NCBI GenBank assembly: GCA_050084515.1
Contig: CM114274.1
Coordinates: 11,842,001 to 11,906,000, forward strand
Reading direction: 5' to 3'
Origin: Blasia pusilla
Lineage: Eukaryota; Marchantiophyta; Marchantiopsida; Blasiales
DNA length: 64,000 nt
Positions 11,578-22,400 of the stretch are shown piece by piece (positions within the stretch are counted from its first letter, which is position 1; each line of letters opens with the position of its first letter). The position numbers and the translations under genes were made by a program. The notes under the pieces were generated by a model that had not been told where the DNA came from, searched no databases, and worked only from the letters and a program-made list of their open reading frames with translations.

Positions 11578-11939
11578 GGAGACTATGTCTACTTGCAACA
11601 GACGGCACCCACGACGTTGGATGGGACTGTAGGGCGCCCCATCTTGAAAGTGCGTGAGGTTTTGCCATCCGTTGTTCTCTTATTGGAGGAATACGATGCG
11701 TAATTGTGCATCGTATGCGTAACTGTGCGCCATGTCATCTTCCGAACATTGACGGTACAGTTGATCCGAGCTTAGAAATAGTTCTTGTAGGCTTGTAGTG
11801 TATGTTGTGTGGTTCCGCCCCTAGTGTAGCCACTATGCTAGTATGTGATGGATGTTTGAGAGGATGGCATATGGCATGTTTGACGCCACCTCTCACTAGG
11901 GTTCCTCAGGGACGATGGATGTGTCTCGGATGTACATAA
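11578..11939 (+). pseudogene. C-terminal tail of the gypsy polyprotein with a PHD finger
   Basis: After the integrase core the frame continues through DYVYLQQ and RPILKVREVLPS to about 11700, where one base shifts it to frame 0. From 11799 to 11936 the reading is a full Cys4-His-Cys3 pattern: CMLCG, then LVCDGCLRGWHMACLTPPL, then VPQGRWMCLGC. The conserved Trp before the last Cys pair and the LxPPL linker are characteristic of PHD zinc fingers, which commonly bind histone H3 tails. A TAG at 11796 lies just before the first Cys. Many gypsy elements carry a chromodomain at this place; here a PHD finger stands instead. Confidence 0.85.
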
Positions 11940-12102
11940 AGTAGGTAGTTCTACATTCCAACTTGTGTCTGTGATATGGATGACAAGAAGGAAAATAACG
12001 ATGGGCCACATGAGCACCCGACCTTCTTGCTATTAGCGTCCGAGAGATGTATATCATGGTAGGTAGGGATAGATGGCTATCTAGAGTTAGAGGGACCTAA
12101 CC

Positions 12103-12892
12103 ACCAACTAGGGGGGCGATTGGAGATATTTTGGTACTTCTTGTCTCATTTTTTGGATGCCATGAGTTAGCATGGGATCATGCATGTTTGTATGTGTGTT
12201 CGGTGACAACGATGTATGTTGTGTAGCGATGTGTATGCACACGATAATTGTCACGTCTTTTAGGATAGATCGGTGAGATCTAGTAGAGTGCCTTTGTGAG
12301 TAGTGAAGGACAGGCTCAGTATGTCGAGGATGACCTGTTGAGGCCCGGGAAACCTGAGAGAGCACGTTTCTCCTTCGTTTCGGTTCTTTGGAGCTATATT
12401 GAGGAACTTACTATTTTAGGTAAGTACCATTTTGAGTATACGATCAACTTTCTATTTTTGGGAAGTGACCCTTAACCTCCTACATCAGGTTAAGAGCCAA
12501 GGAGGTGACTTGGGAGCATAGGTTACCATGGAGAGAGTTTGGGAGAGGGGAGGGGTATACCTCAAGGAAAGAGAGCTTGAGAGCTCATTCTCTCTTTGTT
12601 GAACCTCTTGGCATGAGGCGGCGGAGCTATGGTCTTGCTTGCCTTGCGTGTGTAACCCAAGCCTCTCATTAGGAGAGTGGGTTTGGTTTGACATTGAGAG
12701 AGACATGTGAGAGTGCACACATGTGAGAACTTTGGTGTTGTGAGAGATATTTGATCTTATTTTAATTGGAGATATTTTGGTACTTCTTGTCTCGTTGTTT
12801 GGATGCCATGAGTTAGCATGGGATTGTGCGTGTTTGTGTGTGTGTTCAGTGACAACAATGTATGTTGTATAGCGATGTGTATGCGCACGACA
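12103..12892 (+). repeat. 3' end of gypsy copy 1: purine tract, r1 repeat, LTR, r2 repeat
   Basis: A purine-rich tract (about 12108-12119) is followed by a ~128-bp segment r1 (12121-12248, TGGAGATATTTTGG...CACACGATAA). Next comes the LTR body (12249-12766, matching 5725-6242), then a second copy of the segment, r2 (12767-12892, TGGAGATATTTTGG...GCGCACGACA). Copy 2 has the same r-LTR-r arrangement at 34251-35022. Either the LTR begins at r1 and a partial second LTR follows in tandem, or the family's ends are unusual. Confidence 0.7.
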
Positions 12893-13428
12893 TGCCCCAC
12901 TCCCTTGGTCTAGCATGGCGTGGCGGAGTTGCGCAAGCTCATCCTCAAGTTCTTTGAGTTCTAGCGCAACTCGCTACGCTTCCCGCCTTGCTAGCTGCTG
13001 ATCTATCTCAGAGCTAGTTCCACAAAATCTCGTGTGAACCATCTACCAAAAAGGTTTAGATCTTAGTGTTCGTATTTTCTCCGTGCGGCATCTCTATTCG
13101 TATTTTCTCTTTTCCCTTCTATTATCTTGAATACAAACCAGTTCTCAGTATGTTCTCTTTTCCCTTTTATTATCTTGAATAGAAACTAGTTCTCAGTATT
13201 TTCTCTTCTCTGAGCAGATATCTTGGTATACAAACTAGTGGTAGTTTGTATTTCTCTCCATGTCGTATACTGGTATACATCTCCATTCTTATTTTTTCTC
13301 TCCGTGGTGCCATCTATTCTAATAGTGGTTTGTATTTCCGTCCCAGGGCATTATTCTCTCTTCCAAGAACTCCCGCTCCAAACAAACTAGTGGTGATTTG
13401 TAGGAATTACAATTTTTTCTCACCCACC
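12893..13428. other. spacer with a 48-bp direct repeat; no gene
   Basis: Two ~48-bp copies in tandem (about 13102-13151 and 13152-13200) share TCTTTTCCCTT.TATTATCTTGAATA. Several short CTAGT-containing phrases around 13220-13420 look like repeat-derived DNA. No coding region is supported. Confidence 0.45.
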
Positions 13429-14115
13429 CTTATAAAGGGCCACATGCTGGCTATATAGATAAAATATATAGAGAAAGTCCTTTTACCATATCATTTTACC
13501 ATAAAAACCATGGAGGAGATTTCTCCATTCTCTCTTAGTTGAACTAGTTAACATACCCGTGCTCATCCACCCTTATAAAAGGCTGCATGCTGGTTATATA
13601 GATAAAATATGTTGTGCTAATAAGAAAGAAGACAAAATAGCAACATGTACTATTTTGTCCCTTAATACTTCCGGGTGGTAGTCGTAATATTTCAATGTCT
13701 CGGAGGGGGAATGGTGTATCGAGGGGAAGTGGTGGGGAAGAGGGAGAGTGGTGTATTGATTGAAATTGATGTAATGTTTCGGAGGGAAGTGATGGAAAGA
13801 GAAGGAGTGGTGTATTGATTGAAAGTGGTGTATTGATTGAAGATATTTTTGGATTTTCACTTGTGGAGATTTTAATGGTGGGAGTGGATCGTGCTTAGCA
13901 TGGGTATGTTAACTAGTACAACTAAGAGAGGATGGAGAAATCTCCTCCAAGGTTTTTATGGCAAAATGATATCGTAAAAGGACTTTCTTTGTATATTTTA
14001 TCTATATAACCAGCATGCAGCCTTTTTGTCTATTTTGTCTTCTTTCTTATTAGCACAACATATTTTATCTATGCTCTTATTGTGCTAATGAGGATGTGTG
14101 TTTGCTAGATAGATA
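13429..14115. repeat. large imperfect inverted repeat with Helitron-like ends
   Basis: The left arm (about 13430-13655) and right arm (about 13885-14080) are reverse complements over ~120-200 bases. Shared phrases include GGTATGTTAACTAGT, AGAAATCTCCTCCA, ATATTTTATCTATATA and GTTGTGCTAATAAGAAAGAA. Within the left arm a ~50-bp phrase (CACCCTTATAAA.GGC...CATGCTGG) is also directly repeated (13430 and 13567). The 13656-13884 loop contains AAGTGGTGTATTGATTGAA-type repeats. The CACGGGTATGTTAACTAGT phrase resembles the 3' ends of the Helitron-like elements elsewhere in this window, so this may be two copies in head-to-head orientation. Confidence 0.6.
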
Positions 14116-14659
14116 AAATATTAAAGAAAGTCCTTGGAATATATAATTTTATTGTCCGACTATCCACGATCGTTTTGCTAGAGTCTATGCCAAAAGTCTT
14201 TGGCCCGAAAAAATCGGTGAGACCGCTTCGGTTTCAAGTGCCGTTGGGATTAGGCTCTTAGAAATGAATCATCGGCTCCATGGGTTCACTAACATTTCCT
14301 AGGCTCCATGGATGATTGATTGAAACGTGACTCCTATTCCAGCCCTCCATAATCCGTGGGCTAACTAACAACTAACAACTACAACACTAAGAGGTGTAAG
14401 GAGTTATTTACGACACTTTCTAGAATGCATGACCAGGTCCACGTCACGTCCAGTTTTGAAGCCGTTTCCTCTTCCTTTCAAAATGTGGTGCTGAAATGGT
14501 GAAATTGCAGATTCTAAGGTCGGAGCCGTGCCATCGGAGCTTTTCATGACGGAAGGGAGATTGGATTGGAGGGGACGGAGTGAGGCCGCGGAATTGAGGG
14601 AGAGATGGGTGGCTGCGTCGGCGAATCGCACCACGGACGGCACGGCTAAGCTGTAGTAT
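14116..14659. other. no recognised feature
   Basis: Short spacer after the inverted repeat. A minus-strand open frame covering part of 14404-14892 has no domain and overlaps repeats, so I do not call it a gene. Confidence 0.35.
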
Positions 14660-14825
14660 TGCGGAGTCTCTTCAGCGAAACACATTCTTGATTCTCGATG
14701 GGAGAAGCGGAGAGGAGGATGGAAGGTGAGCGCTTGAGGGGAAGCTATGGTAGTGCCAAGTCTCTTCAGTGGAACACATTCTTGGTGGGAGAAGCGGAGA
14801 GGAGGATGGAAGGTGAGCGCGTTGC
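14660..14825 (+). repeat. direct repeat of ~60-68 bp, two copies
   Basis: Copies at about 14667-14734 and 14760-14820 share GTCTCTTCAG.G.AACACATTCTTG and GGGAGAAGCGGAGAGGAGGA followed by TGGAAGGTGAGCGC. The first has ~8 extra bases in the middle. No function can be assigned. Confidence 0.75.
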
Positions 14826-15149
14826 GTTTCGCAGTCTGGAGGTGAGCGCAATGCGAGTCTTTCTCTCGATCTCTCTCTCGATTCTCCACCATATGGATTG
14901 GTGATTGGGAGGTGTGCCTATCGTCGTGCGGGATTGTTTCTTGCAGATGCGAAATTCAGGGCGTTTTGGCTGGGCTGTCCAATCAGGAGGAGATCTACAG
15001 GTGCGATCCTTGCGTGCGGAGCTGCAGCCGACCGGATTCCTGGCGTCCGGGGCTGGCGCATGTGCGCGAGCTCTCGCGAGCTTTCAGAGCTTGCGTCTAA
15101 CTGCGAAGGCTTTGAGGCTTCGGTTTCCTGCTGTGGGTGAAAGATGGAG

Positions 15150-16170
15150 GGAGTGAGCGGAACGAGTTTGAATTCCCAAGATCCGTGGGAGGGAGAGACC
15201 ACTATGTGAGATTCCTGTCACAAAGAGGAGGGAGAGCTTCAATGTCCCAAGATCCGTGAGAGGGATAATGGCAGTGATTGTGTGTATGAGGTAACAGAAT
15301 GCAGGAAGGGGTGGAGAGATTGAGCGGAACGAGTGTGACTTTCCCAAGATCCGAGGAAGGGAGGGAGGAAGGTGAGATTCTTTTCACAAAGAGGACGAAC
15401 GAGAGAGAGGGATAGATTGAGGGAGGCCGCGATTGTATGAGGTTCCTGCCACAGAATGCGAGGAGGACATACGAGGATGAAGAGATTGAGCGGAGCGAGT
15501 CTGGATGGCTCACGATCCGTGGGAGCGAGTGGTGAAATTCCGTTCACGAACCAGAGAGAATTTCGAATTAGATTTCTAGTCCATCTGGCCTATACTACCC
15601 CTTCCATGTATGTGACAGTGGCATGAGAAGGATGGATAGAGGGAGGCCGCGATTGTACGAGGTTCCTGACAAAAAATGCAGGAAGGACAAAGAAGGATGG
15701 AGAGTTTGAGCGGAACGAGTAGGAAGTTCCCGAAAGTCATGGGAGAGAGGGAGGGGGAGCGATTGTATGAGGTTCCTGTCACATAATGCAGCAGTGACAG
15801 AGGGATGGAGAGATTGAGTAGAACGAGTACAAAGATTTCAAGAGACTTGGGACACTGACAGTAGGAGATTCTCGTTGCAAAGAGCCTCCGGAGGAAGGAC
15901 GGAGAACGCGAAGTTTTCAAGAGTCGTGGGAGAGGGAGGGAGGCAACACATGTATCCGATTCCTGTTACAAACAAGAGGGAGGAGAGAGAAAGATGGAGA
16001 GTACGAAGTTTCCAAGAGCCATGGGCGTAGCGACTGTATGAGTCTCCTGTCACAAATAGTACCGAGGAGAGATAATGGTGGACAACGAGGAAGAAGTTCC
16101 CGAAAGCCACGGGAGAGAGGAAGGCAGTGACTGTCTGAGGTTCCTGTTATAAAGAGGAGGAAGGCGAGAT
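15150..16170. repeat. degenerate ~1-kb minisatellite-like array
   Basis: Recurring phrases appear about every 100-130 bases: GGTTCCTGTCACA (and variants TGCCACA, TGACAAA, TGTTACA), TGGAGAGATTGAGCGGAACGAGT, CCCAAGATCCGTGGGAG and AGAGCCATGGG/AGTCGTGGG. I count at least eight imperfect units. All frames are broken. A purine-rich bias on the plus strand makes long spurious Ser/Leu-rich frames on the minus strand. Confidence 0.65.
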
Positions 16171-16880
16171 TTCACGGGGGTGGGTTGAAATGCGAAGTGC
16201 ACCAAAATGAGGAATAAGAGGGCCTCCTCAGTGGCCGCGTTCATGAATAATTACCCCATCGAGAAGACAATGCAATCGTCCTCATTCAATCCGGAGCCTA
16301 GCCGCTGTTGAAAAATTGCAGCTACCGACCAGCATCGCAAACCTTGGACGGGAAACGTTGATGTGAAGTTGGGCCGACGATTCCATAGCCTCACTCCGGA
16401 TGCAAATACAATTTCCGATTCACCTTTGCCCTATTCTCCTCCACCAGATCTGCGGCGATTTTCCGGTCCACTCCCGTGATTGCTGTCATGCCTCCTTCAT
16501 ATCCGTAAAGCGGCGCTTCCTAGAGGCCCAAGAGGACGTCACGGAAGACCACCACTTGCGAGCACGCTCGAGTTGAAGCTGCAGGAGTCTGAAATCCATG
16601 TCCCAAATTTAGAGAGTCCAACAACAGCTTGTACAGTAAACACCCCGTGAAATTTGTGGAATTCGTTCAAATTTGAGCTCTTCGACCTGCAATGGTGTGG
16701 AAAAATGGTCATCCTCAACACGGCTTCGTCCTGTTACGATCGCCTCCTTGCCAGAATCGTACATATCATCAATCCAACCCCTGAAGTGAGACCTTCACTT
16801 TGAGCTTTGCCGATAGGTATGGACTCAGTAGCGCTCATGCAACTTTTGAACGAAAATTTGACTACAAAAGTGCATGTCAT
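16171..16880. other. no recognised feature
   Basis: Spacer of mixed composition between two repeat arrays. I see no domain, RNA gene or mobile-element end. Confidence 0.3.
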
Positions 16881-17105
16881 TGACAGCAATTCTACTGCCA
16901 ACACTGTAGCTCATGAAAAGCTTGATCAGAGAAATCGATTCCCCATGTCATGGACTGTAATTTTATCGCCAACTCTGCGGCTCATGACACTAGTGATCGG
17001 AGAAATAGATTGCTCACGTCCTACATGCAGTTCTCTGCTAACTGGTGATCGGAGAAATGGATTGCTCATGTCCTACATGCAATTCTCTGCAAACTGGTGA
17101 ACGGA
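16881..17105. repeat. short tandem repeat, unit ~52 bp plus older degenerate units
   Basis: Two close copies (about 16990-17040 and 17041-17092) read ACT.GTGATCGGAGAAAT.GATTGCTCA.GTCC followed by TACATGCA.TTCTCTGC.A. A third starts at 17093. Weaker copies precede it (CTGTAGCTCATGA... and CTGCGGCTCATGA..., with GATCAGAGAAATCGATT). It is non-coding as far as I can tell. Confidence 0.65.
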
Positions 17106-19079
17106 GAGATTCTGAACGCCTTCCATAGGGCACACCAGAATAAATTTCCTCTAAAGCATTAGAGGTAGAACCTCGAGAAGTGACAACGTGAACTTACCAC
17201 TGAAAGACGACCAGCGACATCAAGATAAAAGAGATGATCATGTCAATGGGCCCGTAGAGGGAGCCATAAGGCCATAAGATGTCCGATTGCTCTCAATCTT
17301 GGAACAGTCTCCCCAATGTCCATAGCTACGCGCTCAAACTGAAGGTCGAGATGATGGTCAACTTATCCTCAATCGTGTAGTACGCGGTCTCTGCCAACAT
17401 CCTCGCATTGTCAATCTGTCGGCACGCGAAGTCAACTTCAGAAGAAACTTAGATGCAACACGTTTGATGAATCTCATAAACATCCCTCGTGCATGCGATG
17501 AAGAAGCTCTTGAACGCACTGGCCAACGTTAACGTTCCATCATGACTACCATTTCCATTCGTAGTCGCACATCTAATGTTCATGCTTTAAATTCTTACTA
17601 ATCTAAACAAGCATCTCAAAGCAAACGAATCTCAAGTTTAGCTTTCTTTCCTCAATAGTTCTTTCATTGAGTAAGCCTACTCAATGAAAGAAATCCATCT
17701 GACAGGAGAATTCTAGTTCTGCGCAACGAAAAATGCAGTCATGCACAGAAAACTAAACGCGGAAGGATGGATTGGACAAGAAAAAGGTTCGATGAAAACT
17801 GCGTACTCTGGTGAGAAACACAGAAATCCAATTCCACGAGGAGAACCACAAGAGTTTCGCGGCAGCGGACAGTGGGGAGCTCTACGTGTCTGAAAAGTGA
17901 AGGGATGACCTATCCGACCACGTGCCACCGTCACTGAGGGATTGCGCGAGCGCTCGGTTCGAAATCCTCTTCCTGATTTGGTGACCGCGGGAGGTTGTGA
18001 GCTTGACGGCGAGCTCATCCGAGTGCATGATTTCAAATTCCTACGAGCATCCACGCACAGATAACGAGCGCTGGAGGTATTGACGGCCTGCGATGGACAG
18101 CGAACTGGATTACAAAGAGCTTCAACTCACCAAATTACTTGAAAAGGCCTTCTCTCGATCCGCGTCCCCGATCCAGCCTCGCCGTCGACTATCTCCGAGA
18201 CCTCCCAACAACCGCTCCTGAATTGCAGCACTTGCAAAAAGTACTTTCTTCTTCTTCTTCTTCTCCTCTCTCTCTCTCTCTCTCTCTTCATTCATTGGAT
18301 TGATTGAATGAATGAAGGGATTGGAAGGAGGAGAGAAAAGTGCGTTCTTTTCATGTAAGCGAGTCCATTAAAAGTAGTAGTTTGGGGAGAGACAACAATA
18401 ATGATGCTTCTATCGGACTTATGGTGGTTTGGACGTGCTCCCTCCCGTTCACGTGTAGAGGAGGCGGAGGCGGTAAAGCTCAGGTCTTCAGATGGTGGGG
18501 AGAAGAAGATGTTTGCATAGGCTGCTGGAGATGTGTGGGTCCGGTCCGGTTGGAGTCACCTGCGAGTGGGCACACCGTCTGTCACGCTTGGATTGCCGAA
18601 GTCGAGCACACGGTAGTTCAAGACGGAGCACAGGTGACAGTTTCGGCCTGACCCTTTCCAAAAGAAAACCACTACAAACTTATCGATTTTGAGGTTTGGA
18701 CGCACAAGCCCTACATCCCCAAAACTCAACAAATTTCCTCTCAATCACTCAGATCGAGCCCTAGAGATTCCCTCGCTCCATTAAGTCTAACTCCACTACA
18801 CCACACCACAATCTTTTGAGAACGACCCACACCCCAAGAACTTCGCTCCTCAAACTGGTTGAAGGAAAAAAAAAAAAAAGAGAGAGAGAGAGAAAAAATT
18901 GATTTTGAAATCAGCAGCGAGTCCAAGACCACTCTGCAGGTACTCTCGTGGTAGATGTCCTCATAGATCTATGCGTACTAGACATACTGAGATTGGGACG
19001 TCATCTCTCAAAATCTGAGGACACCAAAAACTCACAGCCAAGAATTGCAGTCATGAACTGAAAGCCCACTCTACAAACA
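17106..19079. other. no confident gene; short possible exon at 18093-18221
   Basis: The one point of note is an ATG frame at 18093-18221 (43 codons, starting MDSELDYKELQLTKLLEKA) followed by CTT and CT microsatellites (18245-18290). It could be a small first exon or chance. No homology is recognised for it or for the overlapping minus-strand frame 17713-18054. A run of A with GA repeats lies at 18868-18896. Confidence 0.25.
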
Positions 19080-19475
19080 GAACGAGAACTCGAGCTCAAA
19101 AAAGATGTTGGATTAGTGTGCTAGGATGCTACAATGGGGAATGGAATTATAGAGGACACGTAGAAATAGGGTCGAGATGATCATTGACATAAGCCAATTG
19201 GAGAGAGAGACTTTATGAGAGAAATTACCGACTAAACCTAGTTTACAACCATAGAGGGAACTTGAGCTCTAAGAAGACGTTGGATAAGTGTGCTAAGATT
19301 CTACAATGTTGAAGGGCACATAAAAGTAGGGTTGAGATGATCATAGACTAAACACAAGAAAGAAAGAAAAAGAAGAGAAAGAGAAGTTTCCAAAACATAC
19401 TTTTGGATTAGTGTCTAGGACTCTACAATGAGCATGAGTGTTAGAGGGCACATAGAAATAGGGGTGAGATGAAGG
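19080..19475. repeat. three degenerate direct repeats of ~100 bp
   Basis: Segments at about 19090-19190, 19250-19350 and 19395-19475 share GTTGGAT(T/A)AGTGTGCTA, the phrase CTACAATG, and AGGGCACATA.AA.TAGGG followed by .GAGATGA. The spacing is about 150 bases. The origin is unknown. Confidence 0.6.
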
Positions 19476-22400
19476 GAGGATGAAGTGGCGTTCACAAAGC
19501 CCACGTTAGGAGGCCCACACAAGCTCGTCCTCGCTTGCATTGTCTCCACAAGTGGAAAGCATATTACTAGCACAATCCAATTTCAAAGAGAGTTGTGGCA
19601 TAATGCCATGACATGTACACTCACCACTAGATCTCTATTGGGATGTGTTGACACTATTAGCTTGTCCGTTCCAAACAGTTCCCTTTGTTTTTCATGCCTA
19701 CATAATTTCCAAGACTCTTTCTTATTTCTCGCTCTCACGTTCTAATTTATTTATTTTCCTCGAGGTTCATGGAGTGCTTATGATCGTCCATTTGTCCAAT
19801 TCCTCCGATTTCTAGGATAATAAATTCATACACGTGACAAAAATTGGGAGAATTCCACGGATCAAAAGTGAGAAGACTAAATCTATTAGAAAAAAGTTAG
19901 ATGCCGTGAAAAGAAAAGAAAATGTGTGAAATCCGCGGTTAATTTAATGTAATTCTGAAATTTTACTTTATATGCATAATGTCACATTTTTTAATTTGGA
20001 ATTAAATTCTATGTCAATGTTGAAGACTCGTAATAATCTTTTGATCTCTCTTTCATATCCAAAGGCCATGCAACGTGCCATGGAAAGTACCAAGGTCATT
20101 ATTTAGAAGAACTCGACCTTACGTTAAAGAGATCCTTGATAAAGAATATTTACCTATCCTATATAAAACAAATTAAAAGTTTTGAATAAAGAAGCCTCTA
20201 AAAGTCCCTCTTATTGGTTACAAAAGAAAGAGATACCCCTTTAACTATAGCTTATTTCATCACCCTTTTTGACTAGGAATTCAGAATTTCTTTAAATGCT
20301 TCAATGACTTGAAATTATTTAAAATAAATAATAAATAAATAAAAACTAAGAAAATAATATTTTAGTCTAAGACTAAGAAACTAAGACTTTTGCATACAAC
20401 TAATGTCACACCCTCCTAAAATAAGATAAAAGTAAGTTAATTAGGAAGTGGAATGGCAAACAAAAGATTTGATGGGTGGGAGAATTAACATTATACATGT
20501 GAATGTGAGACACAATTCCAAATCCATTTTTTTAAATAAATTTCTAAGAAAATGAAGATTCTTAAATATAATCATACCACATGCTCCCAATATAGAGTAT
20601 TGTGCAAACTAGTACTCATTGACAAGCAAAAGTGTAATTCTACTAACATAAAGGGACAAATAATTTAAGAGAGTACTTTATACTTTTGCAATGAAATTTC
20701 AAATTTGTTCCACTTCATAATTCTTATGTCTTATTTTGTACATACCTTATCCTAAAAGAACCCCACTTTACTAAATAGAAAAATTTGTAAGAGGACAAGA
20801 TTGTGTATACAAATTCTTAAATATAATAAAGTCATCAAGGATTTTTAAGAAAGCTCTTCTATCTCACAAGTAAAACGAAAAGGATATCACGGGATGGGGG
20901 AATGCGTGACCAGGAAATGATAAAACGAGAAAAAGTCGTTGAACCTATGAGATCAAGAATGGACGCATAATGAGAAATTGGATGGCGATCGAGTATCAGC
21001 ATGTTTAATTCTGTCCTGTCATAGCCTCGTCACGACTTATGTTGAAGGTCGTGAGCAAGAAACGGTTTGACGTTACGATAAGGGATGGAAGAGCCTATAA
21101 AGCAAGAAGGTGGACAGAAGCCACCTCATAGATGCCTACCGGGGAGAATCCATAATAGAATAAACAATTAATCAAAACAAACTTTAAGAGCATGTCAGCG
21201 TTGGAAGACAGGAAAGGACCTCCTAGAAGTTAGGCAACGGACAGAGAATGAGATGAGATCCACGACGAGGTGGCGATCCTGATCAAGACACACAGCGTAA
21301 ACTCCCAGTGGAGGAATTGAAACTCGCAGCGATCTAGTGCCCTGCGGCAGTCGGTGGACCAACCTGAACTCGGTGAACCAATCGATATTTGGAGGTATGG
21401 ATGATTCCATAGCCGGCCGTTCACATATGTGAAAGGTGAGATGGACAGCATGTCGGATGGATGCTGCTGTTCGTACAGGTCAGACATTCGGAAAGTATCG
21501 TTCAATAGGACCTAAAATGGACATGTAGAAGTGTCATGCAGTGACAAAGAGGCATAAGGTCCAGTCGTGCAAACTCAGCTTTCCCGGTCGATCTATTTCT
21601 GTTTCGAAGGATACCTTGCGTAGGCGTACTTCTCTGCAGCATCGATGGAGCAATTTCTTGCCAGGACCGTGTCATCGTGAGCTGCCGACTGTGAATTCGC
21701 TTTTTTCGCTGGAATCTAACCGTTTGGGACCTTGATGAAGTCCATTACGCCAGCAACTCGATCAATGCTTACGTTTGAATCATAGTCAACTGGAAAATGC
21801 CACGATCGAGTCTTTCGTTGGACCAGTGCTGAACAAAACTTCTACAAGTCGGTCCTCAGAATTTGAACCTCTTTGATCTGAACGTTAGACCTGTAAATGA
21901 AAGCTATGTTAACTCTGACGTTTGTTATTCAACAGTCGTCAATTCCGACAATTTTACTGAGAAAATACGTGTATTAGCTATTATACATCGACGGACATCA
22001 AAATGAACGATTGATCAGATGCGCCGCTCCTCCTGCCTAGTGAATATCCCGCACCGGCGAATAATCTTGATTGTGCAGAATAGCGCGCCAAGAAACAACT
22101 CACGCATGCAAATCGCATCAATCTTAGATGCAATAGATTCAAAGCTGGTAGTGTAGTCGTTAACCAGATGTACAACTCTCCTTCGGTTTCGTGAATCAGT
22201 TTCAAAAAATCTAAGATTGCGTTTGAGTGTAACCATTCGCAAATGATCACTAGCGAAACTAAGAGTACGCCAATACGATCACTTGCTTGCAGGGGCGTGC
22301 AGACCTGAAAAATGTGTATTCAGACTCACAGGCACTGCCCGCATGGATAGTTATAATGCATTGAAATTATACTAAGATACACTACTAGACCGTAATTGAT

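Larger units (their letters stand above)
5725..12892 (+). mobile_element. Ty3/gypsy LTR retrotransposon copy 1, carrying DNMT3-like methyltransferase and PHD finger
   Basis: Related LTR sequence flanks the element (5725-6242 and 12249-12766, both starting TGTCACG). Between them lie, in order, methyltransferase, reverse transcriptase, RNase H, integrase and PHD finger. RT before RNase H before integrase is the Ty3/gypsy order. A purine-rich tract (AGGGGGGCGA, ending near 12119) precedes the 3' terminal region. No gag or protease is seen between the 5' LTR and the methyltransferase, so this copy is deleted or rearranged there. The coding part is interrupted by many stops and at least two frameshifts (about 8014-8018 and about 11700), so the copy is dead. 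No clear target-site duplication was seen. Confidence 0.9.

Noticed and set aside
5725-12892. Classifying copy 1 as Ty1/copia
   Set aside because: Integrase lies after RNase H, the Ty3/gypsy order, and the RT motifs (YIDD with the KFSSLDL-type region) agree.
14404-14892. A 162-codon minus-strand gene
   Set aside because: No domain. It overlaps the 14660-14825 direct repeat, which itself creates repeated peptide phrases.
15084-16244. Series of Ser/Leu/Pro-rich minus-strand ORFs
   Set aside because: They come from the purine-rich degenerate tandem array and break at every unit.
16881-17105. Coding gene with repeat peptide
   Set aside because: The repeat units keep no common frame, and the open frame is short and lacks a domain.
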